Assembly: GCA_024398055.1 (NCBI GenBank)
Contig: CP073749.1
Coordinates: forward strand, 2,604,594 to 2,668,593
Reading direction: 5' to 3'
DNA from: a bacterium SCSIO 12741
GTDB taxonomy: Bacteria > Bacteroidota > Bacteroidia > Flavobacteriales_G > Salibacteraceae
DNA: 64,000 bases
In this document: positions 38,468 through 45,668 of the stretch, piece by piece
Layout: every line of letters begins with the position of its first letter
Numbering within the stretch: position 1 is the stretch's first letter
Position numbers and translations under genes: made by a program
The notes under the pieces: generated by a model
What the model saw: the letters and a program-made list of their open reading frames with translations, nothing else
What the model was told of the DNA's origin: nothing
Databases searched by the model: none

Positions 38468-40555
38468 ATGGCAGAAGAGGCAGTAATGGAAGCCCGGGGA
38501 ATGGTAGATGATAAAACAATGATGAAGGCCTTTCGGTTAATGAGCACCGCCAGAGCCCTCAGTGATAAATACGAAGAGAACGCTAAAGAAACAGCCAAGT
38601 ATGTACATGCTACCTCTCGAGGACATGAGGCTATTCAGCTGGCTCTTGGATTACAGCTTAAACCCCAGGATTTTGTAGCTCCTTATTACCGCGATGATTC
38701 CATCCTATTGGGAATTGGAATGCGTCCCTATGAATTGATGCTTCAGCTTTTTGCCAAAAGGGAAGATCCTTTTTCAGGTGGCCGTACCTATTATTCGCAC
38801 CCGAGTTTGAATCGGGATAATATGCCCAAAATTCCCCACCAGTCCAGTGCGACAGGTATGCAAGCCATTCCAATTACGGGTGTGGCTATGGGGATGCAAT
38901 ACAAAGAAAAGGTAGGATTAACTGATCCTAAGACAAAAGACCTTCCTATCGCGGTTTGCTCCATTGGAGATGCGGCAACTACGGAAGGTGAATATTCCGA
39001 GGCCTTGCAAATGGCAGCCTTGAAGCAGTTCCCCATTTTGTACCTGGTTCAAGACAACGAATGGGATATTTCTGCCAATGCAGAAGAAACCCGTGCTCAG
39101 AATGCAGCGGAGTATGCCCAGGGGTTCAAGGGAATTGAAGTAAGATCGATTGATGGCAATGATTTTACAACAGCCTACCAGACGCTGGAAGAGGTTATTC
39201 ATTTGATGCGTACAGAACGTAGGCCTTTTTTGGTTCACGCCAAAGTTCCATTGCTCGGGCACCATACATCAGGTGTAAGAAGAGAATGGTATCGCGATGA
39301 TCTGGAAGAGCATAAAACACGTGATCCATTGCCGATTTTGTGGAAGCAAATGCTCGATTTGGGTAAGACCGAAAAAGAGTTGGAAAAAATCCAAGATGAG
39401 GTTCGCAAGCTGGTAGACGAGGAATACGAACAAGCTCGTTCCGCTGAAGATCCAAGGCCTGAAGATCTTTTTGATTACGATTTAGCTCCAACACCTATTA
39501 CCGAAGAAAAAGGAGTTCGAGAGCCAGCGGGTAAAGAATCTACCGTGATGGTGGATTGTGCCTTGTTTGCGGTTCAAGAATTAATGCAAGCCAACAAAGA
39601 GTGCTTGCTCTATGGACAAGACGTTGGTGGCCGATTGGGAGGAGTATTCCGTGAAGCGGCTACCCTGGCTCAAAAGTTTGGCGATGATCGGGTATTTAAT
39701 ACTCCGATTCAAGAAGCCTTCATTATAGGAAGTACCGTAGGTATGTCTGCTGTAGGCTTGAAGCCCATCGTTGAGGTTCAATTCGCTGACTATATTTGGC
39801 CCGGGTTGAACCAGTTGTTCACCGAGTTGAGCAGATCCTACTACTTGTCGAATGGAAAATGGCCTGCTTCGGCTATTATCCGGGTTCCTATTGGAGCCTA
39901 TGGAAGTGGTGGCCCCTATCACTCGTCCTCGGTGGAATCCATTTTGACCAGTATTCGGGGAATCAAGATTGCATACCCTTCTACGGGAGCAGATTTGAAG
40001 GGATTGATGAAATCCGCCTACCACGATCCTAATCCAGTAGTAATGTTGGAACACAAAGGATTGTATTGGTCCAAAATAAAAGGTACCGAAGGTGCCAAGA
40101 CCATTGAGCCCGATGAGGAATATGTGGTTCCTTTTGGTAAGGGAAGAGTGGTTTTGGAAGCGGATTCCAGTTACTCAGAAACAGGTGAGTCTATTTGCAT
40201 CGTTACTTATGGTATGGGTGTGTATTGGTCTTTGGAGGCAGCTAAATCTTATCCAGGCCAAGTAGAGATCATCGATCTTAGAACCCTTTATCCAATGGAT
40301 GAAGAGTTGGTGATGGAAACGGTGAAAAAACATGGACGTTGTTTGGTGGTAACCGAAGAGCCCTTGTTGAACAGCTTTGCCATGAGTATTGTTGGAGATG
40401 TTCAGCGCAAATGTTTTGAAAACCTGGATGCGCCTGTCATGGCGATAGGTTCGGAGAATATGCCGGCCATTCCATTGAACAGTACCCTCGAGTTTACTAT
40501 GATTCCAAATGCCGATAAGGTTAGAGCCAAAATGGAAGAGCTCATGACTTACTAA
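38468..40555 (+). CDS. 2-oxo acid dehydrogenase E1, alpha and beta subunits fused
   Basis: This 695-residue protein joins an E1-alpha half (about 1-330) to an E1-beta half (about 345-695). The ThDP-binding motif of the alpha part is CSIGDAATTEGEYSEALQMA...VQDNEWDIS, and the beta part has VNIGGxxLG-like QDVGGRLGGVFREAATLAQKFG and TPIQEAFIIG. The sequence is closest to branched-chain 2-oxo acid (or pyruvate) E1 components, and one-chain E1 forms are common in Bacteroidota. E2 and E3 genes are not in the window. The start has a clear AAGGAG seven bases upstream. Confidence 0.9.
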   Translation: MAEEAVMEARGMVDDKTMMKAFRLMSTARALSDKYEENAKETAKYVHATSRGHEAIQLALGLQLKPQDFVAPYYRDDSILLGIGMRPYELMLQLFAKREDPFSGGRTYYSHPSLNRDNMPKIPHQSSATGMQAIPITGVAMGMQYKEKVGLTDPKTKDLPIAVCSIGDAATTEGEYSEALQMAALKQFPILYLVQDNEWDISANAEETRAQNAAEYAQGFKGIEVRSIDGNDFTTAYQTLEEVIHLMRTERRPFLVHAKVPLLGHHTSGVRREWYRDDLEEHKTRDPLPILWKQMLDLGKTEKELEKIQDEVRKLVDEEYEQARSAEDPRPEDLFDYDLAPTPITEEKGVREPAGKESTVMVDCALFAVQELMQANKECLLYGQDVGGRLGGVFREAATLAQKFGDDRVFNTPIQEAFIIGSTVGMSAVGLKPIVEVQFADYIWPGLNQLFTELSRSYYLSNGKWPASAIIRVPIGAYGSGGPYHSSSVESILTSIRGIKIAYPSTGADLKGLMKSAYHDPNPVVMLEHKGLYWSKIKGTEGAKTIEPDEEYVVPFGKGRVVLEADSSYSETGESICIVTYGMGVYWSLEAAKSYPGQVEIIDLRTLYPMDEELVMETVKKHGRCLVVTEEPLLNSFAMSIVGDVQRKCFENLDAPVMAIGSENMPAIPLNSTLEFTMIPNADKVRAKMEELMTY

Positions 40556-40564
40556 TTCCCTATT

Positions 40565-41290
40565 TTGAATCGAGCCCGGATCCATATCAGATGGCTGTGC
40601 TTCACCCGAAGTCGAGTCCTTCTGTTGTTGATTCTTTTCTTTACTTCCTTTTCCCTTCAAGCTCAGTGGGTGAAAGAGGACGATACGAGCCGGGTATGGA
40701 TGAAAGATGGGATTTACCTCAATGCCGAGGAATTCTACACCAATTCACCTTCAGCCGAATGGGTTTTGATTTCAGATAAGGAATGGAGGTACAGGGATTC
40801 CATTCAGCGGAAAGGAGTTTTGGTAGAAATTACTTCCCGGGAAATCGTAAGAAGCAACATTGATATTCGAAGTCACCGGGTACTTTGCGACACCGGTACA
40901 GGAAGGGTGACTATTGATGTCAAAGAGATTTGGGGGCTTTGTATTCATGGAACTCCTTATCAGCATATCCAATTTGAAAGTCGTGAAAATTTTATTCGGG
41001 TAAAGTTGCTTGGGAGGGTTAGTTTTTTGAGCTATACCCGGGAGTTTGATGACAACTTTAACATGGTTCCCAACCTGATGAATGAGGATCGGCAAATGCA
41101 ATCGGAAGTCATTGATTTGATTGTGGATTTTGATGAGCAGCGAATGATTCGAAATCGTCGTGCCAATCTTGAAGATATACTCCAAAGAGACCCAGAGATG
41201 TATCAATCCTATTTATTGGAAAAGAAGAAGTCCAGGGCGATAGGAGAGTACATCGAACAATACAACCGGAAATACCCGCTCGATTTTTAA
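40565..41290 (+). CDS. Hypothetical exported protein
   Basis: I do not recognise this 241-residue protein. It has a basic N-terminus followed by a hydrophobic stretch ending LQAQ at about residue 33, consistent with a signal peptide, then a mixed alpha/beta soluble domain with no repeated motif. It starts on a TTG nine bases after the E1 gene, so it is probably co-transcribed with it. No better start is visible before the hydrophobic segment. It ends 219 bases before the first lanthipeptide precursor, and nothing links it to that cluster. Confidence 0.65.
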   Translation: MNRARIHIRWLCFTRSRVLLLLILFFTSFSLQAQWVKEDDTSRVWMKDGIYLNAEEFYTNSPSAEWVLISDKEWRYRDSIQRKGVLVEITSREIVRSNIDIRSHRVLCDTGTGRVTIDVKEIWGLCIHGTPYQHIQFESRENFIRVKLLGRVSFLSYTREFDDNFNMVPNLMNEDRQMQSEVIDLIVDFDEQRMIRNRRANLEDILQRDPEMYQSYLLEKKKSRAIGEYIEQYNRKYPLDF

Positions 41291-41375
41291 GAATTTAGAA
41301 ACCCACCTGGAATCTGACCCCAATACTTTATTAGGCATCTATTTTTTTTCGTGATGCTCAAAATGATTTGGTTTA

Positions 41376-41392
41376 GTGCGGGAAAACTGCAC
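41376..41392 (+). promoter_or_regulatory. 17-bp imperfect palindrome upstream of precursor 1
   Basis: GTGCGG-GAAAA-CTGCAC is an inverted repeat with one mismatch in each arm (ideal GTGCGG-N5-CCGCAC). The same 17-bp element occurs 134 bases before precursor 1 and 131 bases before precursor 2. It is a candidate operator, possibly for the helix-turn-helix protein encoded between them. Confidence 0.55.
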
Positions 41393-41509
41393 TGCATTCG
41401 ATTCTATTTACCCTGCAATTTTTGACCTCTGGCCGGATCGAATTGTAAGTGGAAGCCGAAAACCTTTTAAAAGAGTAGGCGGAAAAATTTGATTCTTAAA
41501 AAGATTAGC

Positions 41510-41722
41510 ATGAAAAAGTTAAAGCTAAAAAAGGAAACGATTGCGACTTTAAGCAACCATCAAATGGAGGTGGTTCATGGCGGATTATTCAAATCTCGTT
41601 TTTTGTGTCGCAAGAAACAAACGATGCCTCCCGGATGTCCTTCCGAGAGAACTTGCTTCTGTGGAATTACGCCATCTGAAGATCATTCTTCCGACCAGTC
41701 CATGGGAGATGGTCCAATCTAA
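41510..41722 (+). CDS. Class I lanthipeptide precursor 1
   Basis: This 70-residue peptide has the Bacteroidota lanthipeptide leader KKLKLKKETIATL (residues 2-14) and a double-glycine cleavage site at 24-25. The 45-residue core contains Cys at core positions 8, 18, 24 and 26 and Ser/Thr at 4, 13, 20 and 23 to pair with them. The tail after Cys26 is acidic and Ser/Asp rich. I start it at ATG 41510, where the leader begins; an upstream in-frame TTG (41489) is open but adds no family sequence. It is a lone gene, closed by its own terminator, and lies 1.4 kb before its paralogue. The core has no obvious match to described lanthipeptides that I can recall. Confidence 0.88.
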   Translation: MKKLKLKKETIATLSNHQMEVVHGGLFKSRFLCRKKQTMPPGCPSERTCFCGITPSEDHSSDQSMGDGPI

Positions 41723-41738
41723 GATATTGCATGAAAAT

Positions 41739-41774
41739 TATAGGGTTTGGTTCAGCCAATCCCTATAGTTTTTT
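41739..41774 (+). terminator. Rho-independent terminator after precursor 1
   Basis: TATAGGGTTTGG (41739-41750) pairs with CCAATCCCTATA (41756-41767) with one mismatch across a TTCAG loop, followed by GTTTTTT. It isolates precursor 1 from the antisense thioesterase. Confidence 0.88.
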
Positions 41775-41878
41775 ACCGGACCAAAACGTTCGATTGGACT
41801 TTGAAAAATGAATGAAATGGTCTTTTTGTTCCTGAAACAAGCCTAAATGTGAGGTTAATTAGCCAAAATCCTGGGAAT

Positions 41879-42319
41879 TTATCGAGCCGGATATACGTTA
41901 AAAGTTCCCATAGCCTTCGCAATGATCAGGTCACCCACTTTGATCTCACCTTCCACTACTTGCAATCTTTTTCCTTGACGAATTACCTGACCTTTTCCCT
42001 CCAGTATAGAACCCGTTTTTGCTGGATTGAGGTAGTTAATCTTAAATTCAACAGTACTCACTAAGCAGCCCGCATCAGCTACTGCAGAAAGAGCCGTAAC
42101 TCCCAATAAGCCATCCATTAATGCGGCAATAAGCCCTCCATGAGTTGTTCCAGGAAGAGCTTCAAATTCCGGTTTTAAAGGCAACGAGTAGTTTACCTGA
42201 CCCGGTGCAACAAGAGTGAAATCCATTCCCAAAAAATCTCCAAAGCGATTGGAGGCTTTGTATTGTTCAATGATGCGTTTCGCTGTATCCATAGTGCGAA
42301 GGTAATCAGGAGATAACAT
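41879..42319 (-). CDS. PaaI-type hotdog thioesterase
   Basis: The 146-residue protein has the hotdog-fold pattern of PaaI-like acyl-CoA thioesterases: FGDFLGMDFTLVAPGQ, the central LPGTTHGGLIAALMDG (with the His-Gly-Gly that opens the active-site helix) and VEFKINYLNPAKTG. The exact acyl substrate is unknown. It is transcribed opposite to the surrounding lanthipeptide genes and is probably a bystander. A second in-frame ATG at 42292 would remove nine residues and also matches family starts. Confidence 0.88.
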   Translation of the reverse strand: MLSPDYLRTMDTAKRIIEQYKASNRFGDFLGMDFTLVAPGQVNYSLPLKPEFEALPGTTHGGLIAALMDGLLGVTALSAVADAGCLVSTVEFKINYLNPAKTGSILEGKGQVIRQGKRLQVVEGEIKVGDLIIAKAMGTFNVYPAR

Positions 42320-42373
42320 TCGTTAACCCCCTATTTCAGTGTTTGTACAACAATATCGCGTTTACAATGATCG

Positions 42374-42402
42374 TTGATATCAGGCAACATTTGTTAATTT
42401 TG
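42374..42402 (+). promoter_or_regulatory. Promoter upstream of the helix-turn-helix gene
   Basis: TTG (42374-42376) and TAATTTTG (42395-42402) are separated by 18 bases, close to the consensus. Transcription would start near 42407, giving a leader of about 105 bases before the ATG at 42514; the leader contains the direct repeat AATTAAACT, at about 42480 and 42490. Confidence 0.5.
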
Positions 42403-42513
42403 TCAGGAGTTACCGGTCTTCCTTAAAATGCAGTATCAATTCCTCAACCGAGTTGTCTGTCTGGATTGTGCCGGGCCCAATTAAACTTTAATTAAACTAC
42501 TTTACCCTTAAGT

Positions 42514-42897
42514 ATGAACCTTAGAAAAACCTTAATCCGGTTGCATCGGATCGATGATCTGATTGCACGTCGAGCGACCGGAAACCCCGAGGAGTTTGCT
42601 CAAAAGTTGGGCGTGTCGAAGCGCCGCCTTTTTGAATTGCTGAATGAGATTAAAGGATATGGTGTGGAGATTGAATACAATCCCATGCGCGAATCCTACA
42701 TATACTCGGAGGGAGGGCCTTTGTTTGAAGGCGATAGTTTAAACATGAACCGAATCGTTGGCGGCAAAGCAGATTCGGATTTTCACAAATATTTTCATGT
42801 ATTTGGTAGATTGCCTTGGTTCAGTGCGGAAAAATCGCGCTCCAATGCATTCTCTTTACGTTGCAATTTTGATTTTCTGGCCAGAGCAAATTTGTAA
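42514..42897 (+). CDS. Small helix-turn-helix protein, probable regulator of the lanthipeptide cluster
   Basis: The first 65 residues form a compact HTH domain: HRIDDLIARRATGNPEEFAQ followed by the recognition unit KLGVSKRRLFELLNEIKGYG and a beta turn ending in ESYIYSEGG. Small HTH proteins of this type are frequent in Bacteroidota. The C-terminal third (about residues 95-127) is encoded by the same sequence that, in the other copy, is untranslated leader of precursor 1, so this tail is probably not a conserved domain. The gene is co-oriented with and just upstream of precursor 2. A regulatory role is inferred from the fold and position only. Confidence 0.7.
   Translation: MNLRKTLIRLHRIDDLIARRATGNPEEFAQKLGVSKRRLFELLNEIKGYGVEIEYNPMRESYIYSEGGPLFEGDSLNMNRIVGGKADSDFHKYFHVFGRLPWFSAEKSRSNAFSLRCNFDFLARANL
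42824..42840 (+). promoter_or_regulatory. 17-bp imperfect palindrome upstream of precursor 2 (second copy)
   Basis: GTGCGG-AAAAA-TCGCGC occupies the same position relative to precursor 2 as the element at 41376-41392 does to precursor 1. The arms have two mismatches. It lies inside the coding sequence of the helix-turn-helix gene. Confidence 0.5.
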
Positions 42898-42954
42898 GCG
42901 TATGCCGAAAAGCTTGTGAAAAGAGTAGGCGACTAATTAGACTTTTAAACTATC

Positions 42955-43167
42955 ATGAAAAAGTTAAAGCTTAACAAAGAGACGATCGCAACGTTGAACA
43001 ACAACCAAATGGAAGAAATTCAAGGAGGACTTTTCAAGTCTCGCTGGTTGTGCGGAAAGAAAACCTCTAAAACTTACGAGTGTAGCTCAGAAAGAACTTG
43101 CTTCTGCCACAGTACTGCTCCATCGGACGAAGCTCCAGGAGAAGTTAACGAGCAAGGTCCAATGTAA
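42955..43167 (+). CDS. Class I lanthipeptide precursor 2
   Basis: This 70-residue paralogue of precursor 1 has leader KKLKLNKETIATL, a Gly-Gly site at 24-25 and a 45-residue core. Cys at core positions 8, 18, 24 and 26 and Ser/Thr at 4, 13, 20 and 23 are identical in position to precursor 1, and the blocks LFKSR and SERTCFC are identical in sequence. The core tail (residues 27-45) is diverged. It is the copy nearest the modification genes and is closed by a terminator, with the enzyme genes starting about 100 bases further on. The identical positions across diverged sequence argue that the ring pattern is under selection. Confidence 0.9.
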   Translation: MKKLKLNKETIATLNNNQMEEIQGGLFKSRWLCGKKTSKTYECSSERTCFCHSTAPSDEAPGEVNEQGPM

Positions 43168-43190
43168 GAAGAGACCACGTAAATTTTACA

Positions 43191-43222
43191 GGGAGCAGCT
43201 TGCCTGCTCCCTTCCTTTTGTT
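43191..43222 (+). terminator. Hairpin terminator or attenuator after precursor 2
   Basis: GGGAGCAG (43191-43198) pairs with CTGCTCCC (43204-43211) around CTTGC, followed by TTCCTTTTGTTTT. Partial read-through here would give much more precursor than enzyme mRNA, a usual arrangement in lanthipeptide clusters. Confidence 0.85.
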
Positions 43223-43315
43223 TTAACCTCGTTGCTGGATTTTCCTGTTAACGCTATTTGTCAACGCCTACAACCTTAAATGTAAAATGCAACCTTAAAT
43301 AGTTACGAATAATCC

Positions 43316-44452
43316 ATGATGCTTCGCCCAACTAAGGACGTCAACCGTACTCTCCAAAAAGTCCTCGTTGAACCCAAGAGCTACCTGTTACCCAAGGTTT
43401 TCTTGACTTGGGTGCTTGGTGTATTAATTTTCGTGATATGCTCTTTTTCCGACCAGCTTACTAAACCCCAAACCGTTTCGTACTCATTTATTGATTCGCT
43501 TGCCCAAGAGGCTCAGGTCCTTTGCTTGGGAGAACAGTGGCATCGCTTCGAGACTTACAATTCCTTCAAATCGGGATTAATCCCCTATTTAATGGAAGAG
43601 CATGGCTACTCGGTGGTGGTCTTTGAATCGTCGATCTACGGAGCACTTATTGCCGATCGCGAAAAATATACAGGAAGGGAAAGGTTGTTTCAAACTCTAC
43701 CCACGATCTGGAGAACGCCGGATCTTTTAAACCTCTTTCACTTTCTTGATGAGAGTTCAACACAGCCGCAACTATATGGGGTGGATCCGAATGGGCCTTA
43801 TGACTTAGGGTTTTCCCGTTTTCTACGGAAGCAATTACAAGCCGCTGATTTTGAACAAGCGGATGAACTGTTCGCTTTAGACAGTGTATTGTGGAATGTT
43901 TGGCTCAATCAACACCAGCAATATGGAAAGCACCAGGCCGATGATAAGATCCACTTAAATGATACTGCGCTGTACCACCAATCGTTAGTTTTATTTCCTG
44001 CCCAATCTTGGGAGCGTCAATGCCTGCAAAATCGCATTTACCTCATTCAGAAAATGCAACTTCAAGGAAGAGAGGCAGTTCTGTTTAGAGACAGCATTAT
44101 GGCCCTGAATGCTGAATGGGTACTCAACCAATTGGAGCCAAATACCAAAGTCATTTTATGGGCAGCAGATATGCACTTATCCTATGATTGGAAAGCGGTA
44201 GACAAAAAACTTACCGGCAAATCCATGATGATGCATTTGAAAGAAAGGAGTGAACGAACTATTCGAACCCTTTCCCTTCAGGATTTTGATCAACTAAAAA
44301 AGTCGGAGCGAAAGCTCTATCCCGAATTTGAGGGGGGACATTTATTCGTTGATCGCATTCCGGAACCAGACTCCCGATCCGATCAGTTTGATGCCATTCT
44401 CTTTTTTAAAAATGTTCAACCCGAAAAAAACTATTTAAAGAATGAACCTTAA
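43316..44452 (+). CDS. Erythromycin-esterase-like protein of the lanthipeptide cluster
   Basis: The 378-residue protein has one membrane helix near the N-terminus (about residues 29-45) and then a domain resembling erythromycin-esterase-like hydrolases: LCLGEQWHRFETYNSFK (the family's GExxH region), YSVVVFESSIYGALIADRE and, near the end, KVILWAADMHLSYDW (counterpart of the WAHNxHI motif). The catalytic His and Glu are therefore plausible but two positions differ from the antibiotic-inactivating enzymes. Its substrate is unknown: removal of an ester or lactone, or immunity, are only guesses. It overlaps lanC by 11 bases, so it belongs to the cluster operon. Confidence 0.65.
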   Translation: MMLRPTKDVNRTLQKVLVEPKSYLLPKVFLTWVLGVLIFVICSFSDQLTKPQTVSYSFIDSLAQEAQVLCLGEQWHRFETYNSFKSGLIPYLMEEHGYSVVVFESSIYGALIADREKYTGRERLFQTLPTIWRTPDLLNLFHFLDESSTQPQLYGVDPNGPYDLGFSRFLRKQLQAADFEQADELFALDSVLWNVWLNQHQQYGKHQADDKIHLNDTALYHQSLVLFPAQSWERQCLQNRIYLIQKMQLQGREAVLFRDSIMALNAEWVLNQLEPNTKVILWAADMHLSYDWKAVDKKLTGKSMMMHLKERSERTIRTLSLQDFDQLKKSERKLYPEFEGGHLFVDRIPEPDSRSDQFDAILFFKNVQPEKNYLKNEP

Positions 44453-45665
44453 ATCTCCAACCGCCAAAGAGGTAACCGATTCGTCGGTGCCTCATGTACC
44501 TGAATTTATACTGTCTGCTATTTACCAGCAATTGAGCCAAGTCGTACCCACTTGGTCTGAGCTTGGATTGATGGGAGGGATTAGCGGAATAGGTCTGTTT
44601 TTGAAGGAATACGAAAGGGCTTTTCCGGGTCAAAGCCAAAACCTAACTCAGTTGGTGAAAGAGCGATTGATAGAGGAGGTCAATAGCATTGGCAGTTTGG
44701 ATTTGAGTGATGGCCTTATGGGAGTTACCTGGGCACTGAATCATTTGTTTGATCCATCCGAAAAAGATGAGGACTGGAAAGATTTTGAAAGAGAGGTGAT
44801 TGAATTGGCAATTTCCAATTTCGAACAGAATTGTCAGGAACGAAATACGGACTATCTCTATGGAGCTGGAGGAGATCTCTTCTTTTTAATTGAGTCAGGA
44901 GCCTTAGATTTCGAGGAATACGAAAATCGGATTCGAGCCACTCTTGCCTTGCTCATTGAGCAGATGCAAGGGGAGGAGGGAAAGGCCTACTTCCTAAGTC
45001 CACCTAAACATGGCGTGGCGCCATTGATCAACCTGGGAATTGCTCATGGAATGCCGGCATATGTCGCCCTTTTTTCAAGAATTAGCTCATGGAAGAATTG
45101 GTCCGAAGTGGATCACGCATTAACCGGGATGAAAGGGTTCATGCAGTCTATCGCACGCTTCGATCAACCGAGTTGTTTTCCCTATTCGATAGAACCGGAC
45201 AATCCGGAGAAAACCTCCTATGACAGTCGATTAGCCTGGTGTTATGGAGATCCAGGAATTGCTTTGCAGTGGATTAGACAGGCCGAGTTGACCCAGGATA
45301 CTGACACTTACGATTGGGCCCTCAACATTGCTCTACATGCTTCTTTAAGAAGAGACAAACAAAAAAATGGCCTCGTTGATCCCGCATTTTGCCATGGTAC
45401 AGTTGGAATGGCTCATCTGTTTCAATTATTGGCCAAGCAAACAGATCGGGAGGAATTTTTGGAAGCCAGTAATCATTGGATTCAACATACCGTAAAGGAC
45501 ATTCAGACCGGTGAACTTTTACAGCGATTTACCATTACGCATAACGGAGAGACGATGGAGGATTATGGAATACTCACTGGAATTGCTGGAATAGGAATGA
45601 CTTTACTTGGGCAAAACCACTCTATCCAAGTGCCCTGGGACCATCCTTTTCTAATTAACTACTAA
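44442..45665 (+). CDS. lanC: Lanthionine synthetase C family protein (LanC cyclase)
   Basis: This 407-residue enzyme catalyses addition of cysteine thiols to dehydrated Ser/Thr, forming (methyl)lanthionine rings. It has the alpha-toroid repeats with the conserved LSDGLMGVTWAL, YLYGAGGDLFFL and the His of GIAHGMPAYVALF (H202), and the zinc site: C267 in WCYGDPG and C317-H318 in AFCHGTVG. All key residues of NisC-type cyclases are present. Length is typical (about 410). It precedes lanB with three bases between stop and ATG, so the two are translationally linked. Confidence 0.94.
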   Translation: MNLKSPTAKEVTDSSVPHVPEFILSAIYQQLSQVVPTWSELGLMGGISGIGLFLKEYERAFPGQSQNLTQLVKERLIEEVNSIGSLDLSDGLMGVTWALNHLFDPSEKDEDWKDFEREVIELAISNFEQNCQERNTDYLYGAGGDLFFLIESGALDFEEYENRIRATLALLIEQMQGEEGKAYFLSPPKHGVAPLINLGIAHGMPAYVALFSRISSWKNWSEVDHALTGMKGFMQSIARFDQPSCFPYSIEPDNPEKTSYDSRLAWCYGDPGIALQWIRQAELTQDTDTYDWALNIALHASLRRDKQKNGLVDPAFCHGTVGMAHLFQLLAKQTDREEFLEASNHWIQHTVKDIQTGELLQRFTITHNGETMEDYGILTGIAGIGMTLLGQNHSIQVPWDHPFLINY

Positions 45666-45668
45666 ACC

